A stretch of 64,000 nucleotides of DNA, taken from the NCBI GenBank assembly GCA_009823505.1, contig VZQC01006319.1, positions 934,128 to 998,127 on the forward strand, read 5' to 3'. Source of the stretch: Rhizomys pruinosus (taxonomy: Eukaryota; Chordata; Mammalia; Rodentia; Spalacidae). The notes under the pieces are model-generated. The model worked only from the letters and a program-made list of their open reading frames with translations, did not search any database and had not been told where the DNA came from. Position numbers and translations under genes: made by a program. Positions 55,087 to 64,000 of this stretch are shown here, piece after piece (the first letter of the stretch is position 1; every line of letters begins with the position of its first letter).

Positions 55087-56131
55087 AAACTAGCTAGGAA
55101 TGTCTTCTGTGAGAGTCCTGGAGAGCATGGCTCCGGGTGGGAGCAGAAGGGAGCCACAGCCACTTGCAGAGCCCTGGAGATATGCCCAGTTGCTGCTTAG
55201 AGGGAGGCGAAGCCTGGGGCTGATTTGTTCCTCCACCTGGGGATGTTCAAAGTGCAAGATTTTTAGATGTGGCTGGAGCCAGGGACTGGCCTCAGGCGGC
55301 TCAGAGCTGTCTATCATGTTCAACCTTGCACTGGGCAGCAAAGAACTGCATTGATTGTGTGTCAATCACAGTGACCTTCCCTTTTGCCCTGCAAGTGATG
55401 CTCTTCTGGCCGGAAGCAGTGGCCAGTGGAGGTCTACTTTCCACAAATGTCCCAATAAAATAAAGACATAAAGATTGACACCAGACACTCAGGAGTCGGC
55501 TGTGGGCCCTGGGGTGGGGCAGAGGGGCCTGGATGACTCTGGCAAATGGATCAATGAAGAAAAAGGAGTAAAATTAGAGAAGAAAGAACCCACCACCTCC
55601 TCCTGTCCCAGTCGATCCCTTAGTGTGAAGGGCTCTGAAGGGACAGGACCCACCCCAGGCAGCCCAGGGTGGCACGTGGGCCCACCATTCCTCTCTGGAC
55701 TGCCTAGCACTTCTTTCTCAGTTGACTTCTGCCATGCTTCCTAAGGGAACCTCCCTCTCAATGGTTCATTTTGATCCTGGCCTCCCATTGCTTCCTTACT
55801 GTTCCCATGGGGCCTCGGGGGATATAGCCAAGTCTAGCTGACCCATCCTGGCAGGAGTTGGGATTTTCTAAAGAGACACTGAGTCTGTTCTTCAGACTAT
55901 TGAAACAGTAGACACCAAAGAGTTAAAATTTCCCCCGGAGTCCCATTCTGGGGAAGAGAAAGGCTGAAGCTTGGAGCTGCCAGAGGAGAAACTTGTCTCC
56001 TAGGGCGTGAGTTCACATAGTTCTGACGAATTGTCAGTCCACCTGGCAGAAGAGACTGGAGGACAGAGAGTGACTATGGACAGGGCCACACCTTGACTGG
56101 GACTGCCAAGCTATGGATATGCCTTGCCCTC
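55087..56131. other. SINE-free single-copy interval, no gene seen
   Basis: No recognised repeat. Frames of 64-91 codons overlap on both strands without domains. Confidence 0.5.
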
Positions 56132-56507
56132 TGTCTTAGTCACTTTTCTTAGTCACTGTTGCTGTGATAAAACCACGATGACCAAGGGAACTTATGACAG
56201 GAAGAGTTTATTTGAATTTACCATTGACAATTCCAGGGAATTAGAGTCCAATGTGGTGGGGAGGTATGATGGCCGGGGCTGGAACAGAAAGCTGAAGTTC
56301 ACATCCTCCTCCGATGAGCACGGGAAGTGGAGCGAGAGAGACTGGAGACTGGCAAGGCTTGTTGAACTCACTAAGCCCGCCCCCAATGATGTACTTCCTC
56401 AAGCATGGCCACACCTTCTAAGATCTCCCAGAACGGTGCCACCAACCGAGGACAAAATGTCTGAATACTTAAAGCCTATGGGGGACACTCTCATTCAAAC
56501 CACCACA
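56132..56507 (-). mobile_element. MTD-like MaLR solo LTR
   Basis: On the minus strand it opens TGTGGTGGTTTGAATGAGAG, TGTCCCCCATAGGC, and ends TCATCGTGGTTTTATCACAG then AAGTGACTAAGACA. These are the two terminal signatures of rodent MT-type MaLR LTRs. About 376 bp, full length. The plus-strand 131-codon frame across it is incidental. Confidence 0.85.
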
Positions 56508-56822
56508 CCCTCTATTTAAACCTAAGCCTTATGGTGGGAACCAAAAGATGGACTTAGAGGTCACTGGCCCTCATTATTTGTTCCTCTTCAGAAGGCGACG
56601 ACACTGAATAAATCTTTCTCTGCTTTTCACTGTGAATTGTTCCTTTAATTGGTGTTTTGATGATGGGTGGCCATGCCTACCCTGTTGGGTACTGGAGCTC
56701 AGGTCTTTACACTAAAAACTCAGAAACATAATCACAAACCCACTTCTCCCCACAAATGGAACCACAAGGAGAGTCCCTTCCATTCAAACAAGCATGTCAG
56801 GAATTAAAAAGATCAACAGGCA
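56508..56822. other. Short single-copy interval, nothing recognised
   Basis: No repeat or gene-like feature seen. Confidence 0.5.
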
Positions 56823-57056
56823 AGAGCTGAGACATGGGTCAGCAGTTAAGAACACTGACTGCTGTTGCAGAGGACCAGGGTTCAATTCCCAACACTCACA
56901 TGGTGGCTAAGAACTGTCTGTCACTCAAGTTTCAAAGGAATCCAATGCCCTCTTCTGACCTCCATGGGAATTCCGTGACATGGGTACACTTACATACATG
57001 CAAGCAATTCACTCATACCCATAAAATAAAAAAATAATAAATAAAATATTAAAAAG
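56823..57056 (+). mobile_element. B2 SINE
   Basis: A worn head (AGAGCTGAGACATGGGTCAG), B box GGGTTCAATTCCCAAC, CAATGCCCTCTTCTGACC, and an AATAAATAAAATATTAAAAA tail. Confidence 0.93.
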
Positions 57057-57367
57057 GGCATCGACCAAATATCAGCAAAGACAAGAAGGAACAGCAACAC
57101 AGAAACTGATGACTGTGAGAAATGGAAGCACTTTGGAACTTTTGGATTGGTGTTACTAAAGTTTGACAAGTAGTGGTCACACAGCTATTCTGCTCCTGGA
57201 GACCCAGCTAGGAGAAATAAAAGTCCACAGACCAGTGCTTTAATCAGAATCTTCATTCATACAATTCGCAGCCTGGAACAATCCAGAGGGCCACAGCTAT
57301 ACAATGGTAAACAGGTACCCAATGAGATAAATATTTGCAGGAAAGCAACAATAAATTCCCGACTCTT
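57057..57367. other. Short single-copy interval, nothing recognised
   Basis: Possibly worn repeat sequence, but no family can be named and no gene is seen. Confidence 0.4.
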
Positions 57368-57737
57368 TGTCTTAGTTTCCTTTCTCTTGCTTGATAAAAC
57401 ATCAACCAAAAGTAATTTGGGAGAAATGGTTTCTTTCACCTTGGACTTCCTGGTGACCATCTATCACTTCAGGAAGCCAGGGCAGGAACTTGGAGGCAGG
57501 AACTGAAGCAGAGACCATGGAGGAGCACGGCTTACTGGCCTGCTCTTCATGGCTTTCTGGCTAGCTTTCCTGTACGGCCCAGGCCTACCTGCCTAGGCCT
57601 GGCACTGCCCACGGTGGAGTTCTTAGAAATTAAGAAATACCTCATAGACAAGGCCATAGGCCACGCTGATGAACTTCTCAGTTGAGTCTCTCGACTTCCA
57701 AGTGATTCTAGTTTGTGTAAATTTGACAAAAAAGCTT
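57368..57737 (-). mobile_element. ERVL/MaLR-class solo LTR, same group as the one at 2676-3091
   Basis: The plus strand reads TGTCTTAGTTTCCTTTCTCT, GGCAGGAACTTGGAGGCAGG, ACTGAAGCAGAGACCATGGA and TTGAGTCTCTCGACTTCCAA, then TAAATTTGACAAAAAAGC. This is the reverse complement of the same LTR group as 2676-3091 but more diverged. Confidence 0.75.
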
Positions 57738-58756
57738 TCCAATCATTGTGCTGAATGGAGGGTCCAAAAGCAGGTGCGGATCCTCTGACCCAGAGGAAAT
57801 TCAAGAGCAGGCGGAGTTAACTGTTACTTAGAAATCAGAATATTATTTGCCTACGGATAGCCAGAGGTAAGTTTAGTAAAATTACTCAGAGAAGGAAAGA
57901 GAGAACTTTCTGGGGCTAGGGTGCAACCTCTGGGTGCATCTACCCTGTGGCCACATCTGACAGAAGGTAGCCATGGATACCCAATAGAAAATCACACATT
58001 TACTTACAACATTAGGAGGTTTGTTTTTACGTGATTGTCAGTGATGACACTGGTTTGGCAATGGTAAAAGGTTGGACATACTTGTGACCCCTGACTGGGG
58101 TGTTGGATAAGTGGATATATATATATATATATGTCACAATTTATAGGTGTTATTGAATGTAAATAGACCTCAACTAAATAGAAATTTTGAGGGAAACACA
58201 CCTCATTTTCCAAGGCCAGATTTCTGGTCAGCTCCACTGTCAAAGTCACTTTCAATTGAACCCACTCTATGTGCAAAGACCCCATTGTCAGTGAATCCTT
58301 TATTCTCAATGTCTGTAGTTAAAATGTGCACCTTTTATGCAGTTTGTGGTGCAAAGGAAGGCAAGAATAATCTCACTTTATTTCAAAGACGTGGTTGACA
58401 CATATGGAATTGCTCCGTATATAAGCACACTTCTGGATATTTTATTGCCTAATAAGGAGAAAGTTATATGTGTCATTTCTCAGCCTTGCAATTGCTGTCA
58501 GAGAAATATACAGAGGCAGAGGAGGGTCTGTGTTATCAGTGGTGGAATTTTTGTTTATGGAGAGACAGGTACCCTGTGGGTGGGAGCTGGGGAGGTGTAG
58601 CAGCAGCTCAGGTGACTGAGGGAATGCTTTGATAAGAAGCCTGAGGATTCCAGCTGGGGGCTGAGCTTCCGCAGACAGCCCCACACCCCTGTGTTGGCCA
58701 CATATTTCCACTTTTGGATGATTGCCTCTCCTACCCTACTTCATCTTATCTATCCC

Positions 58757-58759
<3 letters not shown>
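57738..58759. other. Single-copy interval with a short (TA)n tract
   Basis: Bases 58115-58132 are (TA)9. The part at 58190-58560 is complex and may be an old repeat that I cannot name. No gene-like frame. Confidence 0.45.

Positions 58760-58804
<45 letters not shown>
58760..58804. repeat. (TG)n microsatellite
   Basis: About 22 uninterrupted TG units next to the tail of a B3. Confidence 0.98.
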
Positions 58805-58805
<1 letters not shown>

Positions 58806-59048
58806 GTTCCTTCGAGCTCTTCTGTCTTATTTTATGAGACAGGGTCTCTCATGGCCCTTAAACTCACTGAGTAGCCAAGGCTGGCTGAGTAGTGAACGCC
58901 AGAGGTCCATCTGTCTCTGCCTCCTTAGTGTTGGGATTATAAATGGTGCCACCGTGCCAAGCATGTTTGCTTGGGTTCTAGTAATGGAGCCCGGGTCCTC
59001 GGGCTTGTGCGGCAAGCCACCTTGGCAACTCAGCTATCTCTCAAGTTC
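58805..59048 (-). mobile_element. B3-type SINE
   Basis: TTATGAGACAGGGTCTCTCA, GTAGCCAAGGCTGGCTGAGT, GAGCCCGGGTCCTCGGGCTT and ACTCAGCTATCTCTCAAGTT are the B3 parts in reverse order. The adjoining (TG)n is its tail. Confidence 0.9.
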
Positions 59049-60116
59049 CTTATTCCCAGCTCTTAATTGCATCTCAGTCTTCCTGAGCATTGGTACCCTT
59101 ACTTCTGCTTACTGGAATCTAACAGTAGCCCTGGGAGACAGGATCACTAGCTGGATTCCACCATGATAATGGTGGAGCTCAGAACTGGTCATGAACACCT
59201 GTGCTGTCTGCCCATGTGGGCAGAGCCAGGGGACGACCTCATATGACTCCTCCATCATCATCACCCTCTGCCTATATCCTTCCTCCCACACTTTTCCCAA
59301 ACCCTCTGCTCCTGTCCAGCCAGACTCTCTGCCTCTCTGCATCCGACCACATCTTGAACTCTTGGATGTGAATGACTGAGTCCCCTCCTACCTGAGGGAG
59401 TCTCAACTGTAAAAATCTGTGATTGAGCTTTTCACAGTCCAAGGTTCAGGGCCAAACTGACTTGAGGAGGGGGTGATAAGATGGCAGGATATTCAATAAA
59501 ATGCATTGATTGGTTGGCTGACCGATTGATTGATTGACCCATGCCAATCTTTTATGAGTTCCCTGGGCATATGCTCCTGAACAGGCTGTCTATGGTATCA
59601 ATTAAGGCTGCTGGGTGTGAACCTACTATGTCAGGTAGAGACAGGGCTCTAAATAATGGTTAGTGGCCATTTGGGGGGCAGGCTTGCAGAGCATGGATCT
59701 CGGATCCAAGAGGTCAGGCTGGGAACGAAAGACAGCTTAAGACACACGAGGGGTGGAGGGGACCCCTGAGTGAATCATGCCACACTAGCTTTATCATTCT
59801 GGCCAAGACAGATCCACCGGGGTGATGAGATACGAGCCTTTTGCTCAGCTGCAAGGTCATTTGGTTTTCATCAATCTATCGATTGTTTTCACCCCCAGAA
59901 TTAAACAATAAAACGTGTTGCCCAAGTGAAAACAAAGCAGTGAAATATCTTTATCACACAAATATGGTTTCCCATCTGTCAACTCAGAGATGGGGAGGAC
60001 AGGGACAGAGAGTTCTGGAATTATTCAGGCATTCCTGAACCTACCTGGTGGCACATACCCTACCAGCAGATACTGGGGTTTGAGCTGGTATTGTTGATTT
60101 AGTTCCTTCCCATACG
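59049..60116. other. Single-copy interval with a TGAT run and an enhancer-like block
   Basis: A degenerate (TGAT)n lies at 59508-59540. Bases 59850-59960 are complex and AT-rich (CATCAATCTATCGATTGTTT, GAATTAAACAATAAAACGTG, AATATCTTTATCACACAAAT). No convincing frame. Confidence 0.45.
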
Positions 60117-60437
60117 TTGGGGGGGGGGTATGGGGGCGGCCGCTCCCCCTTTGTGGAGGCCAGAGGTCAGTGTTGGGTATCTTCTTGTCTCTGTCACTTT
60201 CCACCATGTTGTTTTTCAGAAAGTCTCTCACTGAACCTGGAGTGTGCTGCTTTGCGTAGACTGACCTGGGATCCTAGTAAGATCCTGGGATCCACCTGTC
60301 TCTTCCTCCCTGACCTAGTACTGGGATTATAGACTCAAATGAGCTGAGCCTAGCTTTGTTCATGGGTGCTGGGGATCCAAGCTCAGGTCTTCATGCTTGT
60401 GTGGGGAGCAGGTTAACCACTGTGCCATCTCCCCAGT
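60117..60437 (-). mobile_element. B3-type SINE
   Basis: GGAGGCCAGAGGTCAGTGTT, CTGACCTGGGATCCTAGTAA, GGGGATCCAAGCTCAGGTCT and ACCACTGTGCCATCTCCCCA in reverse-complement order. Confidence 0.85.
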
Positions 60438-61204
60438 TCTCTCCCTTCTTTCTTAATACTTTCAAAACTTATGCTTAGGGAATAACCACTATGTGGAGCC
60501 GAGGCCAATTCTGCCTCATTCCCTGTGCTAAAAAAGCCAAAATGAGATGCAGCCTCATCCATCCGGTCGGCATTGGTAGCCTTGCCTCTCCCCTCCGACC
60601 CCATGCCAGGGAGGAGCAGCCAGACCCAAGGGGAGATAATAGGAGTGTGCAGTTCCAGCAGCCAGCGTTATTAACCGCCTGAACCAGCAAATTGAATTCG
60701 TGGTAGTATAAATTAAAAATTATGCTAACTCTTTTTCAAAACGCCGACACTAAACACAAACTTAAATTAAGATGCTCGCAGGGACAGCGTGACAGAAGGC
60801 TGTCACAAAAGCAGGACCCTGTGAAACTAGGGGTGTGACATAGCAGTTCTTTCTAGCCTCAATCCTGACTACTCCAGAAAGTCCTCAAAATGCAAATGTC
60901 TGACCCTAGCGGCAGAGTCACATAAACAGGGGCAGCTCAGCAGCCATGCCTAGGAACAAATGAAGCTTCTTAGTTCCTCTGGGTTTAAGCAGAAATCATT
61001 GTGAGAAGGGGAGATCTAATTGGGAATTGAATGAGCCTCTGGTCCAGGCTGAGCAGTGCTACCCAGGGGTTCGCTGCCTCTTCTCCCCCCAGTTCACCCA
61101 AGGGGAGAGGCAGAACCAATAGCTTCGCTTTTTGCTTCTCACAACTACTAACCACTGTGGCCTGAACTCAGAAATTGGGTTGAGTGTCTGGTCTATTAGA
61201 GTAG
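60438..61204. other. Single-copy interval with an enhancer-like block
   Basis: Bases 60680-60800 are AT-rich and complex (GCAAATTGAATTCGTGGTAG, TATAAATTAAAAATTATGC, ACTTAAATTAAGATGC). A perfect octamer ATGCAAAT is at 60890-60897. No gene-like frame. Confidence 0.45.
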
Positions 61205-61375
61205 ACCCATCACCTCGACTGATCTGGAGGCTGAAGCAAGAGAACTGCAAAGTTCAAGGCCAGCCCGGGCAATGTAGGAATGAGAAGGAAATAAGGAAGA
61301 TAATAAGGAAAATGAAGGAATAAGAAGAGGATTGGGGATATGGGTCAATGGTAGACTACTTGTCCTAGGTTCGAT
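61205..61375 (+). mobile_element. B4-like composite SINE, worn
   Basis: A B1-like part (GAGGCTGAAGCAAGAGAACT, CAAGGCCAGCCCGGGCAATG) is followed by an ID-like part (GATTGGGGATATGGGTCAAT, GGTAGACTACTTGTCCTAGG). Confidence 0.7.
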
Positions 61376-61470
61376 GAGAGACAGAGAAACAGAGACAGAG
61401 AGGAGAGAGAGACAGAGATGGAGACACAGAGGTAGAGAGACAGACACAGAGAAAGACAGGGGAGGGGAAG
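61376..61470. repeat. (GAGACA)n simple repeat
   Basis: Degenerate GAGACAGAGA units follow directly on the B4, probably grown from its tail. Confidence 0.93.
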
Positions 61471-62045
61471 GAAGAGGCAGAGAAGAAAGATTGGCTACAT
61501 GAGACCCTAATTGGAGAGCAAACCCGGCTCGGATGGCTCCTTAGGAGCCAATGATTTCCTCCACAACTTCATTGGAAAGTGTTCCTTCACTCCTGGGCGT
61601 CTAAGGCTGAATTCAGCACTCGTCTCTGGAACACAGTGTTTCCACCCAGGCTAGCTTCTGGGACTTTTGAGTCCTGTGTGGCTCAGTCGCTGCAATTGCA
61701 GGGCATCTGAGGAACTGTCCCTCCTCCAGTGACTGGCTTTGGGGGGTCAGCTTGCTCAGTGGCTAGGCAGGGAGGGGGGTGGTTAGGGGCCTGGGGAATG
61801 TGGAAGGCCAGCCATGGAGGGAAGAAAAGACAGTTATGCCTGTACAAAGTGTAGGGGCAGATGGAGAGGACAGAGTTTCTGCCTCTACCAGGGATGCTCT
61901 GTTCTCCTCTTATGGATCCTTTCATCCTTCCTTTGCTATGGATGTGTGGTGTATGTGCAGAGAAGGGCTTACCTCCAGCATGCACAGCACAATGAAGTCA
62001 CTCACCCTGGACTTCATCTTTGTATATCTGTTGACTGGAACCATT
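61471..62045. other. Single-copy interval, no gene seen
   Basis: The 207-codon plus frame starting here runs into the B3 fragment at 62046, so its second half is repeat sequence. No domain recognised. Confidence 0.45.
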
Positions 62046-62197
62046 CAAAATGTGCTTTGTGTGTGTGCTTATGTGTGTGCACACATGTGGGTTTGGGTAC
62101 ATGCACATGTGCATGGATGCATGTGTGGGGAGGCCAAATTCAAGTCCTCCTGCCTATGTAGCAGGTGCTTCACCAACTCCTCCATCTCCTCAGCCCC
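62046..62197 (-). mobile_element. B2/B3-type SINE fragment
   Basis: A TGTGTGTGCTTATGTGTGTG tail, GGGGAGGCCAAATTCAAGTC and TCCATCTCCTCAGCCCC, the reverse complement of a B2/B3 head; the middle is lost. Confidence 0.75.
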
Positions 62198-62383
62198 ATA
62201 TCTGGCTGCTTCCATTCACATTTGTAAAATCTGGTCATGTAACAGGGAGTTAACAGTCATTGCTGTTGCATTGTGTTCTGTGTATGAAGGGGCCATACTT
62301 GAGGCATACATGTTATTACTAGGAAAATTGGGGACCCTCTTGGGACTCTGCATTGTGTTAATAAAAGAATTTAAGAACAGACT

Positions 62384-62859
62384 CAGAGTGCGCAGAGGTT
62401 AGATCAGGGACCTGCCAGGACCACCTGAAGCACAGCTCTGTTCACAATAGCAAAAAGCGAGTGGATAGAGAAAATGTGGTACATCTACACATACACAATG
62501 GAGTTCTATGCAGCAGTAAAAAAGACAACATCATGAACTTTGCAGGTAAATGCATGGAACTGGAAGATATTATGTTAAGTGAAGTAACACAGTCCCAGAA
62601 AAACAAACGACGAATGGTATCCCTCATCTGTGGATGCTAGCGCCAATCACCTAGTTGTAAACATTTCTTGTTGGGAGTAATGCATATTGGAAAGAACAAC
62701 CACAACACCAACAACAGAGAGGACTGCATCAAAGAACTGACTGAAAGGGTGAATCTGGTGGGGTGGGGGGTTGGGAGAGGGACACGAGTCTGAGTCTGGA
62801 TTCGACTTGTAGCATAGTCTACAAAAAAAAAAATATGTAAAACAATAAATTAAAAAAAG
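62384..62859 (+). mobile_element. 5'-truncated L1: end of ORF2 plus 3' UTR
   Basis: GCTCTGTTCACAATAGCAAA and AAATGTGGTACATCTACACA with GCATGGAACTGGAAGATATT are the conserved end of L1 ORF2. The 3' UTR (ATGGTATCCCTCATCTGTGG, GGACTGCATCAAAGAACTGA, GGGGTGGGGGGTTGGGAGAG) and an AATAAATTAAAAAAA tail follow. Target-site duplication AGAACAGACT is at 62374-62383 and 62860-62869. About 30 bp of the usual ORF2 end seem deleted after the CAATAGC motif. No working protein. Confidence 0.9.
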
Positions 62860-62869
62860 AGAACAGACT

Positions 62870-63343
62870 TGAAAGGAAGCTCCTGGGCATTGTTATTAGT
62901 TTGAAAGATAAACCCCAAGGCGAATAAGCTGTAAACCTCAGCAGCCGCTGGGAGGAGGGAGCTGGAGAAGAGAGGATAGGGGAAAAATCACACTGTTTGA
63001 GTTAAACCGACAGGGAAGTCAGCCACATATTAGGAGGAGGCTTGAGAGAAAGCAAGGAAGCCCAGAGCAGCAGAAAAGTCATGCTTAGTCTCTGGCCAGC
63101 ATCTGAAAGAGACAGACAAGGAGGAAAAAGGAAAACCTCCCATGCCTTTCTGAGTTGGGACAGAAAGGTCGTCAGACCTTACAGAGCCTCAGGGTAGCCC
63201 TGGAACAACTCTGCTGGGAAAGGCAGTGCATCGTCTCCCAAGGGACGCTTGTCTCCCCTCTCTCCTCAGCTGGGTGATCCCTTAGTCAGGCGACCAACCT
63301 GCCCAACTGCTTTAACTCTTCTTTATTAAGATGCATTTTTATT
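62870..63343. other. Single-copy interval, nothing recognised
   Basis: No repeat or gene-like feature seen. Confidence 0.5.
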
Positions 63344-63487
63344 TTTGGCGAGGGGTGGTGAGGCATACCTCTAGTCCCAGCACTCTGGAGGCAAAGCCAG
63401 GCAGACCTCTGTGAGTTCAAAGCCCTCCTGCTCTATATAGCAAATTCTAGGCCAGCCTACATAGAAAGTCCCTGTCTCAGAAAAGAA
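63344..63487 (+). mobile_element. B1 SINE, diverged
   Basis: GGGTGGTGAGGCATACCTCT, AGTCCCAGCACTCTGGAGGC, CTCTGTGAGTTCAAAGCCCT and AAAGTCCCTGTCTCAGAAAA. Confidence 0.9.
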
Positions 63488-63488
63488 T

Positions 63489-63640
63489 GGTCTTTATTTT
63501 TATTTATGTGTATGTGTGTGTTTGTGTGTAAGCAGGTGCTGGTGACCGGTAGGTGCCCTGAGAGGCCAGAGGCGTTGGATCCTGCTGGAGCTGGAATTAC
63601 AGGCTTTGTGAGCAGAGCCTTCTCTCCACCTATGGCTTAA
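63489..63640 (-). mobile_element. Truncated B2 SINE
   Basis: Tail TTTATTTTTATTTATGTGTA, GAGAGGCCAGAGGCGTTGGA, TCCTGCTGGAGCTGGAATTA, GCAGAGCCTTCTCTCCACC; the inner part before the head is deleted. Confidence 0.85.
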
Positions 63641-64000
63641 CAACCAAAGGGAGGAGACAATGACAAAGGAGTGTCTCCACCTACAGGCAGATTCCCTTCT
63701 TTACTGGAACTCTCCTACCACTGAGGGACATTTGAGTGGCTCCGGAGTTTTGCTCTTAGGCATCCAGGGCTATGCGTATTTAGCACACACAGATTCTGCT
63801 GAAGTGAGAAGCTAGGTTGTTGGGTAGGCTGAGATAAGGTCTGAGAAGTCACTGCCAGCTTCCTAGAAGACCTGTGTCAGGGTAGCTGAATGTTCTAAGG
63901 CTCCAGACTTGGCGCACTTACCCTACTGCAGTTATTTGTGTGCATTTGTTTAAGCCCTGATCTTTCTTGTGCAAAAGCTCCATGATGTCAGGGAGGTGAT
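63641..64000. other. Single-copy right edge, nothing recognised
   Basis: No repeat or gene-like feature seen up to the window end. Confidence 0.5.

Noticed and set aside
61779..62402. 207-codon plus frame
   Set aside because: Its second half is a B2/B3 SINE fragment with TG-rich tail and it runs into the L1 duplication site.
62384..62859. Possible working reverse transcriptase gene
   Set aside because: Only the last part of L1 ORF2 remains, with an internal deletion.

Overview
The window is nuclear DNA from a muroid rodent. B1, B2, B3/B4-type SINEs occur throughout on both strands, together with ERVL/MaLR-class LTRs and 5'-truncated L1 tails. Several B2 copies have a form I do not associate with house mouse: a tRNA-like head, then a long CA-rich 3' part, and in one subgroup a short internal duplication. 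This points to a cricetid-like rodent (hamster, vole or deer-mouse group) rather than Mus, but I cannot name the species. I found no convincing protein-coding exon, rRNA, tRNA gene, CRISPR array or CpG-island promoter. Every long open frame falls in tandem or simple repeats, or lacks recognisable domains and support from neighbours. The window is best read as intergenic or intronic DNA.

Layout. Bases 1-2658 are the end of a 34/35-bp BamHI-type tandem array that continues past the left edge, followed by an LTR (2676-3091). From 3.1 to 37 kb, single-copy DNA alternates with SINEs. This stretch holds a 38-bp pyrimidine-rich minisatellite (16.5 kb), a pair of about 90% identical hAT-like repeats (19.9 and 22.2 kb), a dense SINE cluster (20.1-21.2 kb), an LTR split by a B2 (26.5-27.2 kb), an ancient L1M tail (27.3 kb) and a B2 inserted inside another B2 (35.4-35.9 kb). 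From 37.1 to 46.7 kb tandem DNA dominates: a 40-41-bp minisatellite grown inside an ERVL-type LTR, a C-rich array, a 4-kb belt of CA/GA simple repeats with a cryptic recurring motif, and a GGAT-family array. That belt also contains an N flanked by a perfect 96-bp duplication, probably an assembly fault. From 46.7 to 64 kb mostly single-copy DNA returns, with MIR and L2 relics, three head-to-tail B1s, two more LTRs and an L1 tail.

Function. No genes can be said to work together here. The single-copy intervals contain AT-rich, SINE-free blocks of the kind often conserved as enhancers near developmental genes. The POU octamer ATGCAAAT occurs at least ten times (both strands), against roughly two to three expected from base composition. 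These are inferences from composition only and need cross-species alignment.
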